A stretch of 64,000 nt of DNA from Nocardia araoensis NBRC 100135 (GTDB lineage: Bacteria; Actinomycetota; Actinomycetes; Mycobacteriales; Mycobacteriaceae), in the NCBI RefSeq assembly GCF_000308435.1, contig NZ_BAFR01000204.1, positions 62,001-126,000 of the forward strand, given 5' to 3'. The translations under genes and the position numbers were made by a program. The notes below the pieces were generated by a model. The model searched no databases, was not told the DNA's origin, and saw only the letters and a program-made list of their open reading frames with translations. Numbering within the stretch: the first letter of the stretch is position 1; each line of letters starts with the position of its first letter. Of this stretch, positions 50,993 through 58,941 are shown one piece after another.

Positions 50993-51433
50993 GTGGACGG
51001 AGTCGAACTGTTCCTGCTGGGCCGGGCATTGATGAAGATCGGCGAGGAGGCGTTGCCGGCGGCCGGACTCGGCGGCGGGCACCGCCCCGTGCTCGTCGTG
51101 TCGAGCGACATCCTCGAGCACCCGGACAGCACCGTTGGCGAAATCGCCACCCGCACCGGACTACCGCAAAGCGCGGTATCCACCGCCGTCGCCCGGCTCA
51201 AGGAAACCGGCGCGGTCACCTCCACGGTCGACCCACGCGACCGCAGGCGCACCCTGATCCGCGCGGCCGACCAAGCCTCCCCGCGAGTCGCCGAAGTGCG
51301 AGCGACACCCGTGGACGAAGCGGTCGCGGCGGCGCTGCCCGACAACGACCCGGCCGCCGTACGCGAGGTACTCGACGCCCTCACTACCCTCACCCGCCAC
51401 CTACGTCCCCGCGAACACCGCGCCGCCCCCTGA
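50993..51433 (+). CDS. MarR family transcriptional regulator
   Basis: A 146-residue winged-helix regulator. HRPVLVVSSDILEHPDSTVG, EIATRTGLPQSAVSTAVARL and KETGAVTSTVDPRDRRRTLI form the helix-turn-helix and wing. It is expected to repress the divergent hydrolase and itself through the palindrome at 50950-50981, and to be released by a small phenolic or ester-type ligand. GTG 50993 lies 11 bp after the palindrome. Confidence 0.87.
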   Translation: MDGVELFLLGRALMKIGEEALPAAGLGGGHRPVLVVSSDILEHPDSTVGEIATRTGLPQSAVSTAVARLKETGAVTSTVDPRDRRRTLIRAADQASPRVAEVRATPVDEAVAAALPDNDPAAVREVLDALTTLTRHLRPREHRAAP

Positions 51434-51452
51434 CACCCACCCGACCAGTGCG

Positions 51453-51509
51453 ACGAGTGGCACATCAGCGAGCGTCTTCTCGCGTTTCGCCCAGCCATGT
51501 GCCACTCGT
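51453..51509. repeat. palindromic repeat, copy 2
   Basis: Perfect 13-bp arms ACGAGTGGCACAT and ATGTGCCACTCGT with a loop containing TTCTCGCGTTT. It matches the repeat at 44023-44088 in arms, loop core and orientation, 7.4 kb away. It follows the MarR stop by 19 bp and lies between convergent transcripts, so it may also be a terminator. Confidence 0.75.
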
Positions 51510-51516
51510 GGGCGGG

Positions 51517-51709
51517 TCAGGGGAGGTAGACGCAGCCGCCCATGCCGAGGTAGCTGCGGATGGAGCAGATCAGGTTGTTCACCGTTTTGCCGGAGCCGGA
51601 GGAGGAACCCGTGCTGGGCGTCTCGGCGATCGCGGCGGGTGCGGTGGCCGCGGTCGGCGAGGACCAGGTTCAGCACTTGACCCCTGACGCCACGAAGCCT
51701 ACGAATCAC
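51517..51709 (-). pseudogene. small secreted-protein gene with apparent frameshift
   Basis: From GTG 51709 one frame reads IRRLRGVRGQVLNLVLA, a basic and hydrophobic signal-peptide start. After a one-base shift the neighbouring frame reads TAATAPAAIA, then ETPSTGSSSGSGKTVNN and ends CSIRSYLGMGGCVYLP before TGA 51517-51519. Together they make a short exported peptide of about 63 residues with two cysteines. In the sequence as given neither frame alone is a sensible gene, so this is either a frameshifted pseudogene or a sequencing error. Confidence 0.45.
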
Positions 51710-51826
51710 CGAATGCCCGACACAGACCGCACTTTTCAGGGGTCGCGCTGTCTCCGCGCACGGCTCAGCCTCCGGCGTAGCGGAAAGTCGATTGCTGTCG
51801 GCGATCCGGCTTGCCGGTTCGGCCGT

Positions 51827-52729
51827 TCAGGACGACGCGGGCGGGGGGTGGACCGCGTGCCAGTGGCGGGCGATGTCGATGCGGCGGGTGATCCAGACCT
51901 GGTCGTAGGACTGGATGTGGTCGAGTAGGCGTTCCAAGGCGGCGGTGCGGGCGGGGCGGCCGATGAGGCGGCAGTGCAGGCCGATGGACAGCATCTTGGG
52001 GGCGCCCTCCGCCCCCTCGCGGTAGAGCACGTCGAAGGCGTCTCGGACGTGCGCGAAGAATTGCTCGCCGGTGGGGAAACCGGCGGGTGAGGCGAATCGC
52101 ATGTCGTTGGTGTCCAAGGTGTAGGGCACGACCAAGTGGTCGTGGTCGTGCACGCGCACCCAATAGGGCAGGTCGTCGGCGTAGGAATCGGCGTCGTAGA
52201 CGAAGCCGCCGTGCTCGACCACCAGCTCCCTGGTGTTCGGCGAATCGCGGCCGGTGTACCAGCCCAGCGGTGCCGAGCCGGTCAGTTCGGTCAAGATGCG
52301 CACCGCCTCGGCCATGTGCGCGCGCTCGGTGTCGCGGTCGGTGAGCTGATAGGACTTCCAGCGCAAGCCGTGGCAGGCGATCTCGTGGCCCAGTTCGCGG
52401 AAGGCCGCCACCGCCTCCGGGTTGCGCTGCATGGCACGGGCTACGGCGAAGATCGTCAACGGCAACCCGCGTCTTTCGAAGACGCGCAGCACCCGCCACA
52501 GGCCGGCACGCGAGCCGTACTCGTAGAGCGACTCCATGCTCATATGGCGGTTCGGAAATGCCTCGGCGGGAGTCATTTCCGACAGGAACGTCTCGGAGAA
52601 CTCGTCACCGTCGAGAACGTTGTTCTCGCCGCCCTCTTCGTAGTTGAGCACGAACTGGACCGCGATTCGCGCCTCCCCCGGCCACTTCGGGTCCGGCGGA
52701 CGCGGGCCATAGCCGACGAAATCCCTCAT
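51827..52729 (-). CDS. puuE: allantoinase PuuE (polysaccharide deacetylase-like)
   Basis: A 300-residue enzyme of the PuuE branch of the polysaccharide deacetylase superfamily, metal-independent allantoinases that open allantoin to allantoate. It opens RDFVGYGPRPPDPKWPG and carries VQFVLNYEEGGENN, ELGHEIACHGLRWKSY, GWYTGRDSPNTRELV and LSIGLHCRLIGRP, all characteristic of PuuE. Its start overlaps the allantoicase stop by 4 bases. Last gene of the xanthine-to-ureide operon. Confidence 0.93.
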   Translation of the reverse strand: MRDFVGYGPRPPDPKWPGEARIAVQFVLNYEEGGENNVLDGDEFSETFLSEMTPAEAFPNRHMSMESLYEYGSRAGLWRVLRVFERRGLPLTIFAVARAMQRNPEAVAAFRELGHEIACHGLRWKSYQLTDRDTERAHMAEAVRILTELTGSAPLGWYTGRDSPNTRELVVEHGGFVYDADSYADDLPYWVRVHDHDHLVVPYTLDTNDMRFASPAGFPTGEQFFAHVRDAFDVLYREGAEGAPKMLSIGLHCRLIGRPARTAALERLLDHIQSYDQVWITRRIDIARHWHAVHPPPASS

Positions 52730-53703
52730 GCGCCGAGCTCGCCGTACAGCCGCAGCCGCGCCATGCCGCCATCCGGATAGATGTCCAAGCGCACCTCTTC
52801 CACCGAGGCGGCCATCGGCGCGATCGGGAACCGGTGCCTGGTGTCGGGTTGCAGTGCTGTGCGCGGCAACAGCTCCAGCTCGGTGCCGTCGTTGGTGCGC
52901 CCGGTCAGCCGGGCCGCGCCAGGACTGTTGCCGAGGAAGTAGGACGTGTCCAGCTCGGCGAGCCGGATCAGTCCAGGTCCGGCCAGGCGGATGCGCACCC
53001 AGTCGTTGCCGTCGTCCCGACGGCGTGCGGTCTCCCAGCCCTCACCCATGGAGCGCGCCCGGCCCGGGTACAGCAACTGGTTCGGCGAACTGTAGAAGCG
53101 ATTGGAGCAGTCCAGCACCAGCGCGCCGTTCTCCAACGCGGCCAGATCCAAGGGGCCGAGGCCGAGCAGGCGCGGATCGGGTCGTCCCTCGCCGTGCACC
53201 CGCAATCTCGCCACGCCACCGTCGGGGTGCATGGTGAGCTTCACGTGGGTCCAGCGCTTCTCGTTCTCGACGGCGAACAAGTTGCGGCTGTCGCCCGTTA
53301 CCGGCGAGCGATCGACCAGCATCACCCAATCGTCGCGCGCGGCGATGGTTTCCGCGGGCGGATAGTCCTCGATCTCCAGCGCGGACACCGAGACGGCGGG
53401 CGGGTAGTTGCCCTTGAACCACGCCGTGTCCACCACGATCCCGCGGATCACGCCCGGCACCCCCAGCCGCACGATCGCGGAGTCGTCGCCGGGCTGCCCG
53501 CGGTGCCGACGAGTCTCCCAGCCGTCGTAGATCTGCCCTTTGTGCCCGAAGTCGGACGGCCGGTATCGGGCGGGCCCCGGGTTGATCAAATTCTCCTTCT
53601 CCGCGAAGAAATCGTCGTTCGCCCAGATCACCGCGCCGCCGAGCGGCCGGACCGCCAGATCGGGCAGCAGCAAGAACTCTTCGTCGTCGCCCCGGTCGCG
53701 CAT
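52726..53703 (-). CDS. alc: allantoicase
   Basis: A 325-residue enzyme that hydrolyses allantoate to ureidoglycolate and urea. It consists of two allantoicase repeats (about 20-165 and 185-322). The first has LGGAVIWANDDFFAEKENLI and GQIYDGWETRRHR, the second LVLDCSNRFYSSPNQLLYPG and MGEGWETARRRDDGNDW. Both WET motifs are present. ATG 53703 lies 44 bp after the upstream aldolase-like gene. Follows urate and allantoin breakdown in the same unit. Confidence 0.95.
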   Translation of the reverse strand: MRDRGDDEEFLLLPDLAVRPLGGAVIWANDDFFAEKENLINPGPARYRPSDFGHKGQIYDGWETRRHRGQPGDDSAIVRLGVPGVIRGIVVDTAWFKGNYPPAVSVSALEIEDYPPAETIAARDDWVMLVDRSPVTGDSRNLFAVENEKRWTHVKLTMHPDGGVARLRVHGEGRPDPRLLGLGPLDLAALENGALVLDCSNRFYSSPNQLLYPGRARSMGEGWETARRRDDGNDWVRIRLAGPGLIRLAELDTSYFLGNSPGAARLTGRTNDGTELELLPRTALQPDTRHRFPIAPMAASVEEVRLDIYPDGGMARLRLYGELGA

Positions 53704-53747
53704 CGCGTCTCCTGTGTCGTGCGGGGTCGTCCCGTCCGGATGGCCGA

Positions 53748-54962
53748 TCACGGCGCCTCCGGTATCGGCGCGCGTGCCGCCAGTGCCCGCAGAACCGTTT
53801 CGGTGAGTTCCGCGGCGCCCGCGTCCGGGCGGGCCCCGCAATCGATGCCGCGCAGGACGGTTACGGCCAGCGCTTCCGCGGTGGCGGGCTCGTCGATGAT
53901 GTCGCCGCCGCGCCGCGCGAGGTAGTCCCGCAGGCGCGGCACCGCGACGTCGATCGCCCGGCGGAAGAAGTCGTAGGTGGCCAGCCAGCGGGTGACCAGG
54001 TGACCCGGATGCATGTCCCAGCCCTGGTAGTACCCGCGCCGCAACGCCCGGGCGACCAACCGGTGGTGGTTGCGCAGCGCGGCCTCCGGATCGGCGTCGG
54101 GCACGATCTGGGTGGAACCGTCGCACACCCACACCCCGGTCTGCGCGGCCGCGACCTGCATCACCGCCTTGGCGTAGTCGGCAGCCGGATGGTCGAGCGC
54201 CTGATCCGGTGCGGCGACACCGCACGCGGCGGTGTAGTCGTAGGTACCGAAATGCAATGCGCTGCAACGTCCTTCGGAACGAGTGAGCATGGCGGCCACC
54301 GGCGCGGCGCCATCCGCGGCCAGGATCGCCTGCGGGCTCTCGATCTGCAACTCGAAGCGCAGGCTGCCCTCGGCGATGCCGTACCCGCGTTCCAGGCCCA
54401 CGCACAGCTGCACCAGAGCCGTAACCTGCTGCACGGCACGAATTTTCGGCACGGTGAAGACGAATCCATCGGGCACGCCACCCGCGCCCTCCAGCACGAG
54501 GTCGAGCGTGCGCAGCGCCCGCCGCCGCTCGCCGCCGCCCAAACCCTTCATCCGGATGCCGCTGCCGGCCGGGCCTCCCGGGCGCCGCGCCCAGGCCGCC
54601 AGCACCGCGCCCGCCGCCGTGGCCGCGCGGTCCTCCTCGGCGTCGGCGCGCAGGCCGTAGCCGTCCTCGAAGTCGATACGCAGATCCTGGACCGGGTCGG
54701 CTTCCAGCCGCTTGCGCACGTCGGGCAGCGAATCGGTCTCGTCCAGGGTGGCCAGCAGGTCGTGGTGGCGGTCGAGCAGTTCCACCGCGGTCGCGCCCCA
54801 TTCCTCGGGAGTCTCCTCGGCGACCCGGTCGGCCGGGACGTACACGGTGTGGATCGGTTGGGAGCGGCCGTTCGAGCCGGGATACCGGCGGCGCAACTCG
54901 GTGTCGACCTCGTCGAGCAGGGCCTCGACCCGGGCGCGGACGTTCTCCGGCAGCTTCGTCAT
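53748..54962 (-). CDS. DUF6986/CitE-like aldolase in the ureide operon
   Basis: A 404-residue TIM-barrel protein of the HpcH/CitE-like superfamily (DUF6986). Acidic metal-site candidates are in LRIDFEDGYGLRAD, LRFELQIESPQAI and LHFGTYDYTAACG; DGSTQIVPD and YYQGWDMHPGHLVTRW are further conserved segments. Members occur in actinobacterial purine-catabolism loci. By position it may use the glyoxylate or ureidoglycolate end product, for example a malate-synthase-like condensation, but this is inference. Its start overlaps the xanthine dehydrogenase stop by 4 bases. Confidence 0.8.
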   Translation of the reverse strand: MTKLPENVRARVEALLDEVDTELRRRYPGSNGRSQPIHTVYVPADRVAEETPEEWGATAVELLDRHHDLLATLDETDSLPDVRKRLEADPVQDLRIDFEDGYGLRADAEEDRAATAAGAVLAAWARRPGGPAGSGIRMKGLGGGERRRALRTLDLVLEGAGGVPDGFVFTVPKIRAVQQVTALVQLCVGLERGYGIAEGSLRFELQIESPQAILAADGAAPVAAMLTRSEGRCSALHFGTYDYTAACGVAAPDQALDHPAADYAKAVMQVAAAQTGVWVCDGSTQIVPDADPEAALRNHHRLVARALRRGYYQGWDMHPGHLVTRWLATYDFFRRAIDVAVPRLRDYLARRGGDIIDEPATAEALAVTVLRGIDCGARPDAGAAELTETVLRALAARAPIPEAP

Positions 54963-57721
54963 CGTGCCTCCTTGTCCCGCAGCGCGGCCCAGACCCGGTC
55001 CGCGGTCATCGGCAGCCGGTACAGCCGAACGCCGATCGCGTCGCGGATCGCGTTGGCCAGCGCGGGTGCGACCGGGTTGTACGGCGATTCGCTCATCGAC
55101 TTGGCGCCCAGCGGGCCGAGCGCGTCGGACGTCTCGGCGAAGTAGACCTCCGTGCGCGGCACGTCGGCGAACTGCGGTATGTGGTAGTGCCGCAGGGTCT
55201 GCGCACCCACCACCCCGTGCGCGCTGCGCATGTCCTCGTACAGCGCCGTGCCGATGGCCTGCGCCGCGCCGCCCTCGACCTGCCCGCGGCACTGCACCGG
55301 GTTGAGCACCGTGCCCGCGTCGGCGGCCTGGATCGACTGGAGGATGCGCACCGCGCCCGTGTCGGGGTGCACGGCGACGCGGAACGCGTGCACGTTGAAG
55401 CTCACCGATCTGGGGCTGCCGTCGTGCTCCGCGCGGGCGGTGAGATCACCGCCGGTCAGCAGATCGGCCGCGGTGAGCAGCCGGTCGCCGCAGTGAACGC
55501 CGCCGGAATTCAGCACGCACTCCCGCTCCGCGACGCCCGTCAGCTCCGCCGCCCTGGCCAGCAGGAGCCCGCGCAGCGCGCACGCCGCCGCGTACACGGC
55601 CTTGCCCGCGACCACGATGCCGGTGGAACCGAACGCGCCGGTGTCGTGATCGACCAGGTCGGTGTCGCCGTGCCGGACCACGATGCGGTCGACCTCGGTG
55701 TCCAGCGCGGTCGCCGCGAGCTGCGCGTGCACCGTTGTCGTACCGTTGCCGAACTCCGCCGTGCCGGAACGGATCTCGTAGCGGCCATCGGGCAGCAGAG
55801 TGGCCGTCGCGGTGGACCGGTGACCGCGCGGCGGAACGGTCGCGATCATCGCCGCGGCCATGCCGGTGCCGACCCGCCACTGCGGGCCGGGCGCGTGCAC
55901 GTCGTTGCCGCGCAGCAGCGCGCGTTCGGCGAGGTCGAGGCACTGGTCCAGGCCGTAGCTGCCGAACATGAGATCGCTCTCGTTCACCGCGGCGCCGACG
56001 AACCGGTCGCCGGGCACCACGGCATTGCGGCGACGCAGTTCGAACGGGTCCATGCCGAGCGCGTGCGCGAGCTCGTCCAGAGCCGACTCCACCGCGAAGA
56101 TCACTTGTCCGAGACCGTATCCGCGGAACGCGCCGGAGGGAATGTTGTTGGTGTACACCGCCTGCGCGTCGACCCGCTTGTTGGCGCAGCGGTACAGCTC
56201 CACCGACTCGGCGACGCCGTGATACATCACCCCGCCGCTGTGATTGCCGTAGGCGCCGGTGTCGGCGAGCACGTCGACGGCCAAGGCGGTCAGCACACCG
56301 CGCGCGTCGGCGCCTGCGGTCACCTCCACCCGCATCGGATGGCGGCAGGTCGCGGCGGTGAACTCCTCGGAACGGGTGTACTCGTACTGCACCGGCCGAC
56401 CGGTGCGCAGCACGGCCAGGGCGATCAGGTCCTCGGCCAGCAGCTCCTGTTTCGCGCCGAACCCGCCGCCCACCCTGGCCGTGAACACCCGCACCTGTGC
56501 GGCCGACCGGCCGAACAGGCGGCACAGTTCGTCGCGGACGAGGAACGGAACCTGGGTGCTGCACCGGATGACCAGCCGTCCGGCGTCGTCCAGCCAGCCG
56601 ACCCCACCGTGCGTCTCCAGGTGCACGTGCTGCCCGCGCGGCGAGTGCCAGACCCCGCGCACGACCTGGGCGGCGGCGGCCAGGCCCGCCGCGACATCGC
56701 CCACCTCGCCGTGCAACTCGGCGACCAGGTTGCGTTCCGGATCGGCGATCCGGGCCGAGGCAGGCTTGTCCCCGTGCAGCTTCGGCGCGTCGGCGCGTAG
56801 CGCTTCCTGCGGGTCGAACACCGCGGGCAGGACCTCGTAGTCGACCTCGAGCAGACGGCAACCTTCGCGGGCGATCGCGACGCTGTCGGCCACCACCGCC
56901 GCCACCCGCTGCCCCACGAACCGCACCGTCCGGTCCAGCACGTAGGTGTCGTCGGGGTCGTCGGTGCGCAGTTCGTGACGCGCGGTGGAGAACGGCACGT
57001 CCGGTGCGTCGGCATGGGTGAGCACGGCGTGCACGCCCGGCAGCGCTTCGGCGGCGGCGGTGCCGATGGAACGGATCCGCGCGTGGGGGTGCGGACTCCG
57101 CAGCACCGCGATGTGCAGCGGGGCGGCCGGTGGCGCGTTGTCGGCGTCGCCCGGTCGCGGCCAGTCGAAGGTGTACGGCTCGCGTCCGGAGACGATGCGC
57201 GGCCCGGCCGGGGCGCCCGCTCCGGCGATCGCCGCGTCCGGATCGGGCGCGACGGCGGCGGGATCGTCCGGGGTGAGCTGCTCGCCGAGCGCGGCGCGGA
57301 TGGCGCGGTAACCCGTGCAGCGGCAGAGGTTGCCCTTCATCAACTCGGCGAGTTCCTCGCCCGGAACGCCGGCCTGCTCGTCCGCGGCACATCCGAGCCC
57401 CGCGGCCGTGACCACCATGCCCGCGGTGCAGAACCCGCACTGGAACGCCGCGTCGGCGACGAACCGGCGCTGCACCGGATGCGGGTGCTCGGGCGTTCCC
57501 AGCCCGGCGGCGGTGGTGACGGACCGTCCGGCGGCGCGATAGGCGGGAAAGACGCAGGAGTGCACCGCCATTCCGTCGACCAGCACCGAGCAGGCCCCGC
57601 AATCGCCCGTGTCACAGCCCTTCTTCACCGCCAGACTGCCGCTGTCCCGCAGCGCCGTCCGCAGGCACTGCCCAGGCCGCGCCGCGATGTCGACGGTCCT
57701 GCCGTCCACTTCGAATCGCAT
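54959..57721 (-). CDS. xanthine dehydrogenase, fused 2Fe-2S and molybdopterin subunit
   Basis: A 920-residue fusion. Residues 1-165 form the ferredoxin-like and second 2Fe-2S domains, with Cys36, Cys41, Cys44 and Cys56, then Cys95/Cys98 (CGFC) and Cys133/Cys135 (CRC). The rest is the molybdopterin subunit, with GGGFGAKQE, AFRGYGLGQ and the C-terminal GAKSMSE carrying the catalytic Glu. It oxidises hypoxanthine and xanthine to urate. The FAD subunit is separate and directly upstream (TGATG overlap). ATG 57721 is chosen; ATG 57727 is possible. Confidence 0.93.
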   Translation of the reverse strand: MRFEVDGRTVDIAARPGQCLRTALRDSGSLAVKKGCDTGDCGACSVLVDGMAVHSCVFPAYRAAGRSVTTAAGLGTPEHPHPVQRRFVADAAFQCGFCTAGMVVTAAGLGCAADEQAGVPGEELAELMKGNLCRCTGYRAIRAALGEQLTPDDPAAVAPDPDAAIAGAGAPAGPRIVSGREPYTFDWPRPGDADNAPPAAPLHIAVLRSPHPHARIRSIGTAAAEALPGVHAVLTHADAPDVPFSTARHELRTDDPDDTYVLDRTVRFVGQRVAAVVADSVAIAREGCRLLEVDYEVLPAVFDPQEALRADAPKLHGDKPASARIADPERNLVAELHGEVGDVAAGLAAAAQVVRGVWHSPRGQHVHLETHGGVGWLDDAGRLVIRCSTQVPFLVRDELCRLFGRSAAQVRVFTARVGGGFGAKQELLAEDLIALAVLRTGRPVQYEYTRSEEFTAATCRHPMRVEVTAGADARGVLTALAVDVLADTGAYGNHSGGVMYHGVAESVELYRCANKRVDAQAVYTNNIPSGAFRGYGLGQVIFAVESALDELAHALGMDPFELRRRNAVVPGDRFVGAAVNESDLMFGSYGLDQCLDLAERALLRGNDVHAPGPQWRVGTGMAAAMIATVPPRGHRSTATATLLPDGRYEIRSGTAEFGNGTTTVHAQLAATALDTEVDRIVVRHGDTDLVDHDTGAFGSTGIVVAGKAVYAAACALRGLLLARAAELTGVAERECVLNSGGVHCGDRLLTAADLLTGGDLTARAEHDGSPRSVSFNVHAFRVAVHPDTGAVRILQSIQAADAGTVLNPVQCRGQVEGGAAQAIGTALYEDMRSAHGVVGAQTLRHYHIPQFADVPRTEVYFAETSDALGPLGAKSMSESPYNPVAPALANAIRDAIGVRLYRLPMTADRVWAALRDKEAR

Positions 57722-58563
57722 CAGCATCCCCGCAGTTCCGCCGCGACCTCGCCGGCGAGCACCCCCGCGACATGCCTGCGCCACTCCGGCGACCCGTGCG
57801 GATCGTCGAACCACAGGGCCGGATCGACAGTGTCCACGGCATCGCGTATCTCGCCCTCGGCGGGCGGTGCGGCGAAGTCCAGCACGACGGGTCTGATCGT
57901 GGCGGCCGTAATGGTGACCGCGCTACGGCCACTTCCTTCTCGCCGCCCCATCACGACGGCGCCGGACCGGCCAAGCGGGGCGAGCGCGATCTTCCGAAAA
58001 CTGGTGCGCGCCAGCAAACTCGAGCGCGGCAAGCGGATCGAGCGCAGCACTTCCCCGGGCCGCAGCACCGTACGTCCGGGACCGACGACGAACTCCCGCA
58101 TCGGGATTTCCCGATCGGCGCCGTCCTGGGCCCACACGAGTGCCGTTCCGTCCAGCGCCACCAGCGCGCCGAGCACCGCTCCCGCGGGCAGCGCGAGGCA
58201 GACGTTGCCCCCGACGGTCGCGGTGCGCCAGATCTTGTGCGAGGCCAGCAGCGCCCGGCAGGAGCTGGCGAACAGCGCCGTCCCCGGCCACTGGTCGCGC
58301 AGCACCCCCGTCCCCAGCTCACGGCCCGGCGCGGCGCCGGCGAACTCGGCCAGGGTGCAGGTCGCGGCGATGTCCAGCCCGCCGTCCACGATCTCCAACG
58401 CGGGCCACCCCAGGCCGGTGATGTCGACCAGACGCAGCAGCTGGTCCTGCGGCTCGGAGAACAGGAAGGTCCCTCCGGCGAGCACCGCGGTGGAAGCACC
58501 GAGCACGGCCAGGTCTTCTCGCTCCCGAGCGATCACCACCTCGCGGATCGTGTCCAGGTCCAC
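57721..58563 (-). CDS. xanthine dehydrogenase FAD-binding subunit
   Basis: A 280-residue FAD subunit of the CO dehydrogenase medium-chain type. The flavin motifs are VLAGGTFLFSEP (about 26-37) and ATVGGNVCLALPAG (about 114-127); a C-terminal CODH_FAD_C domain has FRKIALAPLGRSGAVV. It accepts electrons from the iron-sulfur part of the next gene and passes them to NAD+. Start GTG 58563 follows GAGGTGA. First gene of this operon. Confidence 0.93.
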   Translation of the reverse strand: MDLDTIREVVIAREREDLAVLGASTAVLAGGTFLFSEPQDQLLRLVDITGLGWPALEIVDGGLDIAATCTLAEFAGAAPGRELGTGVLRDQWPGTALFASSCRALLASHKIWRTATVGGNVCLALPAGAVLGALVALDGTALVWAQDGADREIPMREFVVGPGRTVLRPGEVLRSIRLPRSSLLARTSFRKIALAPLGRSGAVVMGRREGSGRSAVTITAATIRPVVLDFAAPPAEGEIRDAVDTVDPALWFDDPHGSPEWRRHVAGVLAGEVAAELRGC

Positions 58564-58941
58564 GTCTCACCTCGTTCCTGCCTCTCCGTCACCGTAGAGC
58601 CAGTCGGTTGCCGCCATATTGCGCGCGACCCACCGCAGATTGCGCGGCCGTTACCGCGCCGCACGACGGCCGCCCACGCCCGGGAACCGCCCCGCCCGCA
58701 GGCTGTGCGGGCAGGCCGTCCACGACACCACGCCTCCGCCTCGTCGGCCCGTCCGAGCCGACCCTGCTTCAGTATTGCTCGTCCCGCCTGACCAGGCACG
58801 ACACCTCGCCCAGATCAGCGCGGCGATTCTCGGCGACGAGCTGTCCCGACCATCCACAGCACCGGCCTCGACCAGCACGGGCCATACGGCCACCGCACCC
58901 CCTCCCGGCGGCATCACCGACGCCCGATCAGCGCGAGTCGT
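58564..58941. other. intergenic region between the two purine-catabolism gene groups
   Basis: 378 bp without a recognisable gene. Near the xanthine dehydrogenase start it holds two ATTGCGC direct repeats 21 bp apart (58618-58624 and 58639-58645), a plausible regulator site. The rest is C-rich, and no hairpin with long arms was seen. Confidence 0.4.
58618..58645. promoter_or_regulatory. ATTGCGC direct repeats upstream of the xanthine dehydrogenase operon
   Basis: Two identical 7-bp elements 21 bp apart, that is two helical turns, 55-80 bp upstream of the FAD subunit start. This is where an activator of purine catabolism could bind. No regulator gene for the pathway is in the window. Confidence 0.35.

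Noticed and set aside
51679..51744. Inverted arms GACCCCTGA and TCAGGGGTC
   Set aside because: Arms are 48 bp apart and one lies in the signal-peptide part of the broken small gene, so a functional stem is doubtful.
44009..51826. Integrated mobile element with integrase and tRNA attachment site
   Set aside because: No integrase, transposase or tRNA gene was found around the restriction operon; only the repeated palindromes mark the edges.
53748..54962. Calling the DUF6986 gene a malate synthase
   Set aside because: It lacks the length and signature of AceB/GlcB; only CitE-like barrel motifs are visible, so the reaction is left open.
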